Shown: positions 1 to 8,607, counted from the stretch's first letter. The stretch is DNA of 64,000 bases from Streptomyces sp. Ag109_O5-1 (GCF_003814875.1 NZ_RKQF01000001.1:558001-622000), one strand, 5' to 3'. The notes: generated by a model from the sequence alone, not told the origin. Numbers and translations are program-made.

Positions 1-498
1 CTGCGAGGCGAACGCCTTGTTGCGCGGGGGCGAGTCCTGGAAGTACTTGATCTGTTTCTCGACGTCGCAGCTGCTCGTGTACCGGGTGCCGCTGTAGAGG
101 CCGGGCGCCCCGCCGTCCACCCCGCGCAGCTGGTCGGCCGGCGCCGCGGACGCGGCCGGGGCGGGGGTCACCGGTGCGACGGAGCTCTTCTTGGCGCTGG
201 ACTCGGTGAACGGGTCCTGGCCGGCGCTGTCCGCGGCCTGGAGGAAGACCTCGCCGTGTTTGCCGGAGCCGCCGCCCGCCTGGGTGAGGACCACGGCCAG
301 GGCCGCGGCGACCACCACCGCGGTGGTGAGCATCGCGATCCGGGGCGCGGACCTCCACCACGGCCGGTGCGGCCCTCCGCCCTGGCCACCGCCGCCCGGT
401 GGCTGCGAGGGGGGTCCGGCGGGGGGACCGGAGGGCCCGGACAGCGGTCCGGAGGGAGGCCCGGTGGGGCGGCCGGACGACGGCGGTTCGACGCTCAC
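1..498 (-). CDS. DUF6777-type single-pass membrane protein (3' end cut off by window)
   Basis: Reading leftward from a GTG at 498, the protein opens with a Pro/Gly-rich cytoplasmic stretch of about 55 residues. A single membrane segment rich in Ala/Val/Leu follows (about residues 60-80), then an extracytoplasmic part with VFLQAADSAGQDPFTES and GLYSGTRYTSSCDVEKQIKY. Those two stretches resemble the streptomycete DUF6777 family, recalled from family knowledge and not searched. An ATG at 506 opens only three codons before a stop and overlaps the GTG, so GTG 498 is preferred. The gene runs off the left edge. It is divergent from the streptophobe-type gene at 654 and probably shares the short promoter region. 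Function unknown. Confidence 0.75.
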   Translation of the reverse strand, partial: MSVEPPSSGRPTGPPSGPLSGPSGPPAGPPSQPPGGGGQGGGPHRPWWRSAPRIAMLTTAVVVAAALAVVLTQAGGGSGKHGEVFLQAADSAGQDPFTESSAKKSSVAPVTPAPAASAAPADQLRGVDGGAPGLYSGTRYTSSCDVEKQIKYFQDSPPRNKAFASQ

Positions 499-653
499 TC
501 GCTCATCTCCCCGTTGCGTTAAACGGCATTTGCGATAAATGCCTCATTCAATGCACAGCGAGCCCAATGTGCGCCGGTCCGGTACCGCCCGCAAGCCGAC
601 GCGTACGGCCCACTCGGCGGGCGGGGTGTCCGGGCGTTGCTTAGCGTGACAGC

Positions 654-1946
654 GTGAGCCCGCGAATCGCCTCCGCGCGGCCGGCGGCCGCGCCGGCCGG
701 CCGGTCCGTGGCCCGGCACGGCTGGCCGCCGGCCCTGGCCGCGGTGGTGGCGGCGCTGGTCGCCATGGCCGTGGTGGCCGCCGTGGGGCTGTGGGCGGCG
801 GGGGCGTCGGACCTGCCGAAGGGCGCGTTCCTGCCGGTGGTGCTGGCGACCGTGGTGACGGCGGTCGGCGGCACCGTCGAGCTGTCGGGGAACGCGGGCG
901 ATCTGGCCCGGACCAACGCCGGGCTGACCGTCGTACCGCTGTCGGTGACGCTGGTCGGAGCGCTGACGGTCGCCGGGGGCTTTCTGCGGCCGCTACGGCA
1001 CCGGGCGGTGGCCGGTGCCCGGGAGCTGGCCGGGTGGGCGGCCCGGATCGCGGCGCTGTGGGTGCTGGCGCTGCTCGGGTTCGCTCTCGGTGCCCGGCAC
1101 ACCTTCGCCTTGGACGTGGGCAGCGGCACGCTCAGCGACCTCACCGGCCTGCTGGACGCCTCCCCGAGGGTGGGGTTCACGACGGATGTGCCGTTGACGG
1201 TGGTGCTCGGGTTGCTGTGGCTCGCCGGGATCCTGCTGCTGGCGCTGCTGGTGTCGCCCGGGGCGCCGCTGCCGGGGCGGCTGCTGCGCTTCCAGGCGTC
1301 GGTGCGCCCGGCGGCGTACGCGATGGTCGTGCTCCTGCTGTCGTACGTGGGTCTGGCCCTGGTGGCCGCGCTGGTCGTGATGGTGACGCGCGGGCATGGC
1401 AGGGAGACCCTCGCGGTGGTCCTGCTCGGGCTGCCCAACCTGGCGTGGCTGGCCCTCACACTCGGCCTGGGCGCCACCTGGCACGGCAGGATCGACGGCC
1501 CGTTCGGCCTGCCGGTGCCGCATGTGCTCGCGGAGGTGCTGCGCACCCCGGACGTCTCGACCCTGAACCTGCGCACGATCACCGCCCACGACGGCCGCTG
1601 GTGGTGGCTCGCCGGGGTGGCCGCGGTGCTGCTGCTCGCGGTGGCGTTCCTGATGGCGGTGCGGTCCCCGGCCCGGATCCGCCCCTGGCAACACGCCCTG
1701 CATCTCGCGATCGCCCTCGCGCTGACGATGCCGACCCTCTGTCTGACCGGCCGGATCTCCGCCCACTACGGCCTCTCCCTGCTCGGCATCGGCGACCTGG
1801 GCGGCAACCTGTCCGGTCAACTGCTGCTGGACCCGGAGCTGTGGACGGCGGTGGGCCTGGGCGCCCTGTGGGGGCTGGTCGCCGGATTCCTGGGCGCCCT
1901 GCCGGCCCGGCCGGTGCACCGGCCGGGCGAGGTGACGCCGGCCTAG
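654..1946 (+). CDS. Streptophobe-type polytopic membrane protein
   Basis: A 430-residue, strongly hydrophobic protein with about ten predicted membrane segments and no soluble domain. The early segment with VTAVGGTVELSGNAGDLA, followed by a VVPLSV...GG(F)LRPLR turn, matches what I know as the streptophobe family of streptomycetes, whose biochemical role is not known. Start is GTG 654, the first in-frame start; only a weak ribosome site precedes it. Its TAG stop shares the palindrome CTAG with the stop of the convergent gene at 1943, so the two coding regions overlap by four bases. Its position between a DUF6777 protein and an FHA-ABC transporter suggests an envelope-related module. Confidence 0.75.
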   Translation: MSPRIASARPAAAPAGRSVARHGWPPALAAVVAALVAMAVVAAVGLWAAGASDLPKGAFLPVVLATVVTAVGGTVELSGNAGDLARTNAGLTVVPLSVTLVGALTVAGGFLRPLRHRAVAGARELAGWAARIAALWVLALLGFALGARHTFALDVGSGTLSDLTGLLDASPRVGFTTDVPLTVVLGLLWLAGILLLALLVSPGAPLPGRLLRFQASVRPAAYAMVVLLLSYVGLALVAALVVMVTRGHGRETLAVVLLGLPNLAWLALTLGLGATWHGRIDGPFGLPVPHVLAEVLRTPDVSTLNLRTITAHDGRWWWLAGVAAVLLLAVAFLMAVRSPARIRPWQHALHLAIALALTMPTLCLTGRISAHYGLSLLGIGDLGGNLSGQLLLDPELWTAVGLGALWGLVAGFLGALPARPVHRPGEVTPA

Positions 1947-2494
1947 GCCCTGTCGTCGGGGGTGACCACCCGGGTCGGATCGTGACCGGGGCCGTCGTGG
2001 CCCGGCTGCGGCCGGTCGGTGACGTATGTCGACAGCCGCCGTCCGTCGCCGTACAGCCAGCGTCCCTGGGCCGGGTCGTACAGCCACATGGACTCCCCGT
2101 CGACGACCACCCCGATGCGCAGCCCGTGGGTCCGGCCCCGGAAGGACTCCCCGTCGAGGCCGCCGCCCGCCAGGTCCTCGACGGCGGCCCGGTAGTCGGC
2201 GAGGGCGTGCTGCGCGCGGGCCAGCAGGGGGCGCGGGTCGGTGGCCTCGGTGGCCGGGCCGCCGGGGAGGGGCGGGTCGTGGGGTACGGCGACGAGGTAG
2301 CGGCCGTCGACCCAGGCGGCCCAGCCGTTGGCGCAGCTGATGTGGGCCCAGTCACCGTGTCGTTCCACGAGCTGCACCGGCAGCAGCGGGTCGAGGGGCA
2401 CGGTGGGCCGGCCCGGGTCAGGGGCCTCCCAGGCCGGCATGCCGTCGGCCGGAACGACGTGGGTGGGCCGGAATCCCGGGGTGGTCGTCGTCAT
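1943..2494 (-). CDS. SH3-like domain protein, hypothetical
   Basis: 183 residues, soluble, Pro/Gly-rich. Residues about 35-70 (DPLLPVQLVERHGDWAHISC followed by NGWAAWVDGRYLV) look like a bacterial SH3-like beta-barrel. The C-terminal half contains DGESMWLYDPAQGRW. ATG 2494 is preceded by GGAGG seven bases upstream, which fixes the start and excludes a longer reading that would run into the upstream gene. It begins 31 bases after the FHA-ABC transporter stop and reads the same way, so the two are probably one operon. A peptidoglycan- or partner-binding accessory role is only inference; no catalytic motif is visible. Confidence 0.7.
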   Translation of the reverse strand: MTTTTPGFRPTHVVPADGMPAWEAPDPGRPTVPLDPLLPVQLVERHGDWAHISCANGWAAWVDGRYLVAVPHDPPLPGGPATEATDPRPLLARAQHALADYRAAVEDLAGGGLDGESFRGRTHGLRIGVVVDGESMWLYDPAQGRWLYGDGRRLSTYVTDRPQPGHDGPGHDPTRVVTPDDRA

Positions 2495-2525
2495 CGCCTC
2501 GCCTCCTTCCGCATGACCGCGTCGG

Positions 2526-4865
2526 CTACTTCCGCATGACGGCGGGTTCGTGCCGGCGCAGCAGCCGGGACAGCACCAGCCCGAAGACGAGCGCCAGGAC
2601 GACCAGCATGACCATGTTGCGCAGCCACACGCTCGCCGAGTGCCGGAAGAGCGGGTCCGCGGTGAGGGTGCCGGGCACGATGCGGTGCAGGTCGACGGTG
2701 CCGGCCATGGCGGCGAGCGCCCACCGTGCGGGCACCAGCCAGGCGATCTGTTCGATTCCGGGCACACCGTTCACCTTCAGCACGGTCCCGCAGAAGACGA
2801 CCTGGACGATGGTCAGCAGCACCAGCAGCGGCATCGTCACCTCCTCCTTGCGGACCAGCGCGGAGATCAGCAGGCCGAGCATCATCGCGGTGAAGGAGAG
2901 CACGGCCACGGCGACGGTGATCTCCAGCAGGGGCGGCATCAGGACCCCTTTGCCGCCGGGCGCGTCGAGGGCGACGCCGGCCAGGCCCACCTGGGTGAGC
3001 ACGATCGACTGGAGGACCGTGATCGTGCCGAGGACGACGACCTTCGACATCACGTACGCCGACCTGGGCAGGCCGACGGCTCTCTCCCGCTGGTAGACGG
3101 TGCGTTCCTTGACCAGTTCGCGCACGGCGTTGGCCGCGCCGATCAGCACGCCGCCCACGCACAGGATGAGCAGCACGTTGGTCGCGGTGTCGAGGGTGAG
3201 CCTGCTGCCGGCGACGGCCCGGGCCATCGCGCCCATGACGAACGGCAGCGCGATCATGATGGCGAGGAAGGTCCGGTCGGCGGCGAGCGCGGCGGTGTAG
3301 CGGCGCACCAGTGTGGAGAACTGGGCGCCCCAGCTGCGCGGTCGCGGCGGCGGGGCCGGGGCGACCGGGCCGCTGCGCGGCAGCACCGGCTGCGCGCTGG
3401 CGTTCACGATGTACTTCCGGTGGTACGACGAAGCGCGGTACTCCCCGGCCCAGTCCCGGTCGGTGTCCCGCTCGAACGCCTCGAAGGCCTCGGGCCACTC
3501 GTCGAACCCGAAGAAGGCGAGGGCTTCGCCGGGCGGCCCGAAGTAGGCGGTCCGGCCGCCCGGCGCAAGGACGAGGAGCCGGTCGCAGACGTCCAGGCTG
3601 AGCACACTGTGGGTGACGACGATGACGGTACGGCCGTCGTCGGCGAGGCCGCGCAGCATGTTCATCACCGAACGGTCCATGCCGGGGTCGAGTCCCGAGG
3701 TCGGCTCGTCGAGGAAGAGCAGCGACGGCTTGGTCAGCAGTTCCAGGGCGACGCTCACCCGTTTGCGCTGCCCGCCGGAGAGGCTGTGCACGCGCTGCTC
3801 GGCGCGCTGTTCGAGGCCGAGTTCCCGGATGACCTCCTCGACCCGTTCCCGGCGCTCGGCCTTCGCTGTGTCCTCGGGGAAACGCAGTTCGGCGGCGTAG
3901 GTGAGGGCACTGCGCACGGTCAGCTGGACATGCAGGATGTCGTCCTGCGGGACCAGGCCGATGCGCTGGCGCAGCTCGGCGTAGTCGCGGTAGAGGTCGC
4001 GGCCGTCGTACAGGACGGTGCCGTGTTCGGCGGGGCGCTGTCCGGTGAGGGCACCGAGCAGCGTGGACTTGCCCGCGCCGCTCGGTCCGACGACGGCGAG
4101 CAGGCATTTCTCGCCCACCGGGAAGGCGACGTGGTCCAGCAGGATCCTGCGGTCGCGGCCGGCGGTGACGGTGAGGTCCTGGACGTCGAGGGAGACCTCG
4201 CCGGTGTCGACGTACTCCTGCAGCTGGCCGTCGACCAGGCAGAACGCCGAGTGGCCGATGCCCACGACGTCCCGGGGGCCGACGGGGGCGCGGGTGACGG
4301 TGCGGCCGTTGAGGAAGGTGCCGTTGTGGCTGTCGAGGTCGACGATCTCGTAGCTGCCGTCGGGGTGGGCGCGCAGTTCGGCGTGGTGGCGGGAGACGAC
4401 CAGGTCGTCCACGACGACGTCGTTGTCTCCGGCGCGGCCGATGCGGACCGTGCGGGCCTGCAGCCGGCGTACCGAGGAGGGCTGCCGGAAGGTGCCGGTC
4501 CGGCTGGGCATCGAGACGGCGGAGGGACGGTCCGGGGCGGGTGGTGCGCGGCCCACCAGGACGGCGCTCGGGCCGTCGGCGGGACTGCCGAAGCGGATCA
4601 CCGTGCCGGGTCCGACCTCCCACTCCCGGATGCGGCGGCCGTCGGCGTAGGTGCCATTGGTGCTGTCCTCGTCGGCCAGCGTCCAGTGGCCGTCCTCGGG
4701 CCGTAGCACCGCGTGGTGCCACGAGACCCGGGCATCGTCGATGACGATGTCGCTGTACGGGTCACGCCCGACGTGGTAGTCGCGGCCCGGGCTCATCACC
4801 GTGGAGCCGGTGTCGGTCTCCAGGACGAGTTCGGGCGCGGTCGAGGCGACCGGCCACTCCGCCAT
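2526..4865 (-). CDS. Double-FHA ABC transporter (ATPase fused to ABC-2 permease)
   Basis: 779 residues in the order FHA, FHA, ABC ATPase, ABC-2 membrane domain, as in mycobacterial Rv1747. FHA1 covers about residues 25-85 (GRDPYSD, SWHHA, STNGTY) and FHA2 about 140-200 (GRAGDND, SRHHAEL, SHNGTFLNG); both keep the residues that bind phosphothreonine. The ATPase has Walker A GPSGAGKST, signature LSGGQRKR and Walker B LLFLDEPTSG (about 235-440). Six or so membrane helices lie between about 530 and 770. FHA domains imply control by a Ser/Thr kinase. Export is the likely direction, but the substrate is unknown. Start ATG 4865; it is probably co-transcribed with the SH3-like gene. Confidence 0.9.
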   Translation of the reverse strand: MAEWPVASTAPELVLETDTGSTVMSPGRDYHVGRDPYSDIVIDDARVSWHHAVLRPEDGHWTLADEDSTNGTYADGRRIREWEVGPGTVIRFGSPADGPSAVLVGRAPPAPDRPSAVSMPSRTGTFRQPSSVRRLQARTVRIGRAGDNDVVVDDLVVSRHHAELRAHPDGSYEIVDLDSHNGTFLNGRTVTRAPVGPRDVVGIGHSAFCLVDGQLQEYVDTGEVSLDVQDLTVTAGRDRRILLDHVAFPVGEKCLLAVVGPSGAGKSTLLGALTGQRPAEHGTVLYDGRDLYRDYAELRQRIGLVPQDDILHVQLTVRSALTYAAELRFPEDTAKAERRERVEEVIRELGLEQRAEQRVHSLSGGQRKRVSVALELLTKPSLLFLDEPTSGLDPGMDRSVMNMLRGLADDGRTVIVVTHSVLSLDVCDRLLVLAPGGRTAYFGPPGEALAFFGFDEWPEAFEAFERDTDRDWAGEYRASSYHRKYIVNASAQPVLPRSGPVAPAPPPRPRSWGAQFSTLVRRYTAALAADRTFLAIMIALPFVMGAMARAVAGSRLTLDTATNVLLILCVGGVLIGAANAVRELVKERTVYQRERAVGLPRSAYVMSKVVVLGTITVLQSIVLTQVGLAGVALDAPGGKGVLMPPLLEITVAVAVLSFTAMMLGLLISALVRKEEVTMPLLVLLTIVQVVFCGTVLKVNGVPGIEQIAWLVPARWALAAMAGTVDLHRIVPGTLTADPLFRHSASVWLRNMVMLVVLALVFGLVLSRLLRRHEPAVMRK

Positions 4866-4935
4866 GGGCAGAATTCTACCGATCTGCCTGCTTGTGCGCC
4901 CGGCCGTGTTCCGCGCGGACGGCGGCTGTCATGCG

Positions 4936-5346
4936 TCAGGCGACGGGTACCACGAGTGCCGGGATGGTGCGCTGCATACGGAGGGCGTCGACGGACTCGG
5001 CGAGCAGTTCGTACTCGGTGGTGTCGTCCTGGAGGGCGATCCGCACCAGGCGGCCGCCGGCCAGCTCGTCGGCGACCAGCTCCTGCCGGACCACGTCGGC
5101 GCACCAGGCGCGGAGCAGACCCGGGACGTCGGAGACGGTCTCCCCGACCGGGACGAGCGCTCCTTGCGGGAATCTGGGGTTCTCGGGTAATGGGTCGAGC
5201 CGCTCCGCGATCCAGGACGCCCGGTCCCGTAACCACCACAGCGCCAGTGCCAGGGTCGGCGCGCGGTAGGTGCCGAGCGGTACGCCGATGCGCTGTCCGC
5301 CGCAGATGCCGTATGCCGTCACGTGGCACAGGAATTCGTCGTGCAC
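4936..5346 (-). CDS. Hypothetical protein, no recognised family
   Basis: About 136 residues, no signal peptide or membrane segment. It contains GQRIGVPLGTYRAPTLALAL near the start and several acidic helices after it. I do not recognise a domain. Two in-frame GTG codons occur six bases apart (5352 and 5346). A GGGGGA Shine-Dalgarno sequence abuts the first and lies six bases before the second, so 5346 is the better start. It reads toward the FHA-ABC gene with a gap of 70 bases and could be read through into it. Codon use is typical for the window, supporting a real gene. Confidence 0.6.
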   Translation of the reverse strand: MHDEFLCHVTAYGICGGQRIGVPLGTYRAPTLALALWWLRDRASWIAERLDPLPENPRFPQGALVPVGETVSDVPGLLRAWCADVVRQELVADELAGGRLVRIALQDDTTEYELLAESVDALRMQRTIPALVVPVA

Positions 5347-5657
5347 GATCACTCCCCCGTAGCTCGCCGGTGTGCCGTCGCGGGCCGGTTTCCGTGCGGC
5401 TCCTGTGCGGTGAAGTGCTCCTGAGATTCGAGTATGTTCACTTTCGAAACACTGTCACCACACCTTTCCGGCCAGTCTCTTGGCATATTCCCCCCGCGAA
5501 TTGGCCGAAATGCGCGAGCTGTACCGGCCAGCCTTCATTACCCGAGGGGTAATCGACCCGTCACGCGGATCCGGGCATGGTGGTGTCAACGGATCGCCGC
5601 AAGCCGCGATCCACCCCCTGACCAGCAGTGACGACCCTCGATGGAGGCTGATTCGCC
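5347..5657. other. Intergenic region between divergent genes, with one palindrome
   Basis: About 310 bases separating the hypothetical gene (leftward) from the NTF2-like gene (rightward). No coding region is convincing here. The clearest structure is the 17-bp palindrome at 5537-5553, annotated separately. The stretch around 5425-5475 is unusually AT-rich for this genome and may hold promoter elements. Confidence 0.5.
5537..5553. promoter_or_regulatory. 17-bp perfect palindrome, candidate operator
   Basis: ATTACCC and its exact complement GGGTAAT flank a 3-base GAG. It lies about 105 bases upstream of the NTF2-like start. The form suits a dimeric TetR- or MarR-type repressor, but no such gene is adjacent, so the regulator is unknown. 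Confidence 0.35.
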
Positions 5658-6041
5658 ATGTCCGTGAACACCGACCGTTACCAGACCGCCGCTGCCCGCT
5701 ACTTCGAGGCCTGGAACGCCACCGAGCCCGAGGCGCTGGGCAAGGCGGTCGCCGAGGCCTGGGCTCCGGAGGGCGGCTACACCGACCCGCTCGCGGATGT
5801 CTGCGGACACGCCCAGATCACGGCCGTGATCGCGGCGGCGCACGAGCAGTTCCCGGGTTTCGTGTTCCGTCCGCTCGGGGCCGTCGACGGCCACCACGAC
5901 ACCGCCCGCTTCGGCTGGGAACTGGTGAACGAGGCCGACGGCTCGGCCCCGGTGGCCGGATTTGACGTGGTCACGCTCAATGAGGAGGGCCGGATCCGGC
6001 AGGTGCTGGGCTTCCTGGACCGGGTTCCGGCCGGGTCCTGA
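5658..6041 (+). CDS. SnoaL/NTF2-like family protein
   Basis: 127 residues forming a single NTF2-like fold: N-terminal helices with YFEAWNAT, a central GGYTDPLADVCG motif, and a beta-sheet ending in VTLNEEGRIRQVLGFLDRV. These cone-shaped proteins include polyketide cyclases, isomerases and many uncharacterised ligand binders; no specific activity can be assigned. ATG 5658 is preceded by GGAGG about ten bases upstream. The gene stands alone and ends before a bidirectional hairpin terminator shared with the convergent aldo/keto reductase. Confidence 0.85.
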   Translation: MSVNTDRYQTAAARYFEAWNATEPEALGKAVAEAWAPEGGYTDPLADVCGHAQITAVIAAAHEQFPGFVFRPLGAVDGHHDTARFGWELVNEADGSAPVAGFDVVTLNEEGRIRQVLGFLDRVPAGS

Positions 6042-6067
6042 TCCGGCGGCCGACGGATACGCGCCCT

Positions 6068-6107
6068 CGCGGTGGTCTCCTGAGGACAAGACCTGGAGAC
6101 CACCGCG
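6068..6107. terminator. Bidirectional hairpin terminator
   Basis: A 13-bp perfect stem (CGCGGTGGTCTCC and its complement) around a 14-base loop, lying between convergent genes ending at 6041 and 6158. It lacks a clear U-tract, as is common in streptomycetes. Confidence 0.7.
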
Positions 6108-6157
6108 GGTTCAGGACCGGCAGGCGGACACGGTGTGCGTCCGCCCCACCGGACACT

Positions 6158-7150
6158 TCAGGGGTTGACGATCTCGTCGATCCGGGCCAGTTCCTCGGTG
6201 TCGAAGCCGAGGTTGCCGATGGCGCCGACGCAGTCCTCGACCTGCTGCGGGCTGCTGGCACCGATCAGCGCCGAGGTCACCCGGCCGCCGCGCAGCACCC
6301 AGGAAAGCGCGAGCTGCGCCAGGGTCTGACCACGGCCCTTGGCGATCTCGTCGAGGGCGCGCAGCCTGCCGACCAGGTCCTCGGTGACCGCGTCCGAGTT
6401 CAGGAACGGGCTGTCGCTCGCGGCCCGGGAGCCCTCGGGGATGCCGTCGAGGTAGCGGCCGGTCAGCAGGCCCTGCTCCAGCGGGGAGAAGACGATGGAG
6501 CCGACCTGGAGCTCGTCCAGCGCGTCGAGGAGACCCTCGGTCTCCGGGCGGCGGTCGAGCATCGAGTAGCGCGGCTGGTGGATCAGCAGCGGGGTGCCGA
6601 GATCACCCAGGATGCGGGCGGCCTCCCGGGTCTGCTCCGCCGAGTAGTTGGAGATGCCGACGTAGAGCGCCTTGCCCTGCTGGACCGCCGAGTGCAGGGC
6701 GCCCATCGTCTCCTCCAGAGGAGTCTCCGGGTCCGGGCGGTGCGAGTAGAAGATGTCGACGTAGTCCAGGCCCATCCGCTTGAGGGACTGGTCGAGGGAC
6801 GACATCAGGTACTTGCGCGAACCCCACTCGCCGTACGGGCCCGGCCACATCAGATAGCCGGCCTTGGTGGAGATGATCAGCTCGTCCCGGTAGGCCGCGA
6901 AGTCGGCCCTGAGCGCCTCGCCGAACGCTGACTCGGCGGCGCCGGGCGGCGGGCCGTAGTTGTTGGCCAGGTCGAAGTGGGTGACGCCGAGGTCGAAGGC
7001 GCGGCGCAGGATGGCGCGCTGGGTCGTCACGGGCCGGTCGGGCCCGAAGTTGTGCCACAGGCCGAGCGACAGCGCGGGGAGCTTCAGGCCGCTGCGGCCG
7101 GTGCGGCGGTACGGCATGTCGGCGTAGCGGTCGGGGTGTGCGGTGTACAA
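6158..7150 (-). CDS. Aldo/keto reductase, YghZ/MgrA (L-glyceraldehyde 3-phosphate reductase) type
   Basis: 330 residues, one (beta/alpha)8 barrel using NADPH to reduce aldehydes or ketones. The N-terminus (MPYRRTGRSGLKLPALSLGLW), the NNYGPPPGAAE segment with DxxxxY chemistry, and KAGYLMWPGPYGEWGSRKY match the YghZ group, which acts on L-glyceraldehyde 3-phosphate and methylglyoxal. The active-site Tyr, Lys (STKAGY) and His (YSHRPD) are present. The start is TTG 7150, supported by GGAG five bases upstream; an ATG about 11 codons later is the alternative. It is divergent from a LysR regulator 111 bases away, which may control it. Confidence 0.88.
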   Translation of the reverse strand: MYTAHPDRYADMPYRRTGRSGLKLPALSLGLWHNFGPDRPVTTQRAILRRAFDLGVTHFDLANNYGPPPGAAESAFGEALRADFAAYRDELIISTKAGYLMWPGPYGEWGSRKYLMSSLDQSLKRMGLDYVDIFYSHRPDPETPLEETMGALHSAVQQGKALYVGISNYSAEQTREAARILGDLGTPLLIHQPRYSMLDRRPETEGLLDALDELQVGSIVFSPLEQGLLTGRYLDGIPEGSRAASDSPFLNSDAVTEDLVGRLRALDEIAKGRGQTLAQLALSWVLRGGRVTSALIGASSPQQVEDCVGAIGNLGFDTEELARIDEIVNP

Positions 7151-7237
7151 CGCGACTCCAGAGGGGTTGGCACAAGATCTACCAATGCCACTCTTTCCCG
7201 AGCAGCGGGCAGCGGTCCAACAGAAGAATCCGATGGA

Positions 7238-7260
7238 ATTGAGCGGCTACGCTTCTCAAT
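7238..7260. promoter_or_regulatory. LysR-type box ATTGAG-N11-CTCAAT
   Basis: Perfect 6-bp inverted repeat with an 11-base spacer, containing the T-N11-A core of LysR-family sites. It ends one base before the ATG of the lysR gene, so a bound regulator would block its own expression. A TANNNT-type -10 (TACGCT) lies inside at 7248-7253. Confidence 0.5.
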
Positions 7261-7261
7261 C

Positions 7262-8176
7262 ATGGAACTGCGCCACCTCCAGCACTTCGTCGCGGTCGCC
7301 GAGGACCAGCACTTCACCCGGGCCGCCGAACGGCTGCTGGTGTCCCAGTCGGGCCTGTCCGCCTCCATCCGCGCCCTGGAGCGCGAGCTGCGGGCTCCGC
7401 TCTTCGTGCGGACGACCCGCCGGGTGACCCTCACCGAGGCGGGCCGCGCGCTGCTCGGCGAGGCGGAGCGCATCCTGGCCCAGGTGCGGTCGGCGCACGA
7501 GGCGGTGGCGGCAGTGCAGGGCGTGCTGCGCGGGACGCTGGCGCTGGGCACCGAGCAGTGCATCGCCGGGGTGCATGTGGCGGGGCTGCTGGCCGCGTTC
7601 CGGCGCCGGCATCCGGATGTGGAGATCCGGCTGCGGCAGGCGGGTTCGGGTGCGCTGGCCGAGGAGGTGGCGGCGGGCCGGCTCGACCTGGCCTTCGCCT
7701 ACCGCACCCAGGACGACACCGACCAGCTGCGCTCGGTGTCCCTGACCGGCGAGCCGATGACCGTGCTGTGCCATCCCAGCCACCGGCTCGCCACGGCCGG
7801 CGCGGCCGTGACCCCGGAGGACCTCGACGGGGAGGTGTTCGTCGACTTCCACCCGGACTGGGGCCCGCGCCGCACGACCGACGCGGCCTTCGCCTCGACC
7901 GGCACCCGGCGCACGGTCGCCCTGGAGGTCAACGATGTGCACAGCCTGCTCGACCTGGTCGACGAGAACCTCGGCATCGCCGTCGTACCCCGGCACTTCC
8001 GCCACAAGCGGCCCTCGCTCACGGCACTCGCCCTGAAAGGCACGGACGAGGACGCCTATCAGACGGTCGCCCTGCTGCCGCCCGAGACGGCCACCAGCCC
8101 CGCGGCCCGGGCACTGATCACCCTCCTCGAAACCGGGGACCTCGCAACACCCCCGGACGGGGCCTGTCCCTCCTGA
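7262..8176 (+). CDS. LysR-family transcriptional regulator
   Basis: 304 residues. The N-terminal winged helix-turn-helix (residues 1-60: MELRHLQHFVAVAEDQHFTR, AAERLLVSQSGLSASIRALE) is canonical. A linker helix and a periplasmic-binding-like effector domain (about 90-295) follow. The start ATG 7262 matches the standard LysR N-terminus, yet no Shine-Dalgarno precedes it, so translation may be leaderless. It is divergent from the aldo/keto reductase and overlaps its own candidate operator at 7238-7260, the classic arrangement for a regulator controlling its neighbour. The effector is unknown. Confidence 0.92.
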   Translation: MELRHLQHFVAVAEDQHFTRAAERLLVSQSGLSASIRALERELRAPLFVRTTRRVTLTEAGRALLGEAERILAQVRSAHEAVAAVQGVLRGTLALGTEQCIAGVHVAGLLAAFRRRHPDVEIRLRQAGSGALAEEVAAGRLDLAFAYRTQDDTDQLRSVSLTGEPMTVLCHPSHRLATAGAAVTPEDLDGEVFVDFHPDWGPRRTTDAAFASTGTRRTVALEVNDVHSLLDLVDENLGIAVVPRHFRHKRPSLTALALKGTDEDAYQTVALLPPETATSPAARALITLLETGDLATPPDGACPS

Positions 8177-8227
8177 GGCTCGCGCGGGGGCCGAGTGAGG
8201 CGGCCGGCTTCTCGGTGACGCTCTCAC

Positions 8228-8515
8228 TCATCCGCCGCCGGCACGACGGGCCTTGGCGAACACCCCACCGCGGACCTGAAGCACCGCACCGAGCACGACG
8301 AGCCCCACGGCGACGGCGGAGAGAACCATCGCCGTTCCGGAAGAGAAGCCGAGGAGCCGGGGGCCTCCGTCCAGGACGAAGCCACCGCCCATCGCCGTCC
8401 AGCCCCAACCGGCCCTGGGTGACCGCGTGCGCGCCTCGGCTCCCCGGCCGGTCAGGGTCAGCACACCCAGGGTGAGAAGCAGGCAGCCGGCAGCCAACAT
8501 GATCCACGCGGACAT
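8228..8515 (-). CDS. Small membrane protein, three predicted helices
   Basis: 95 residues with hydrophobic segments at about 3-22, 37-58 and 62-82 (WIMLAAGCLLLTLGVLTL is the first). ATG 8515 is chosen because GGAGGG sits five bases before it; the open frame continues upstream but without support. No family is recognised. It lies convergent to the LysR gene and downstream of another tiny membrane gene at 8608-8772, possibly in the same transcript. Confidence 0.6.
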   Translation of the reverse strand: MSAWIMLAAGCLLLTLGVLTLTGRGAEARTRSPRAGWGWTAMGGGFVLDGGPRLLGFSSGTAMVLSAVAVGLVVLGAVLQVRGGVFAKARRAGGG

Positions 8516-8607
8516 GGCATCCCTCCGCGGGCAGGCTACTGCACCGCCGCAACAGCCCTGACCTGCGGCCCGGTGCTGCCGTGGAACACCGGCTCGGGAG
8601 TGTTCGG

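Noticed and set aside
5434..5631. Short plus-strand open frames upstream of the NTF2-like gene
   Set aside because: No ribosome sites, no family features and overlapping the regulatory palindrome.
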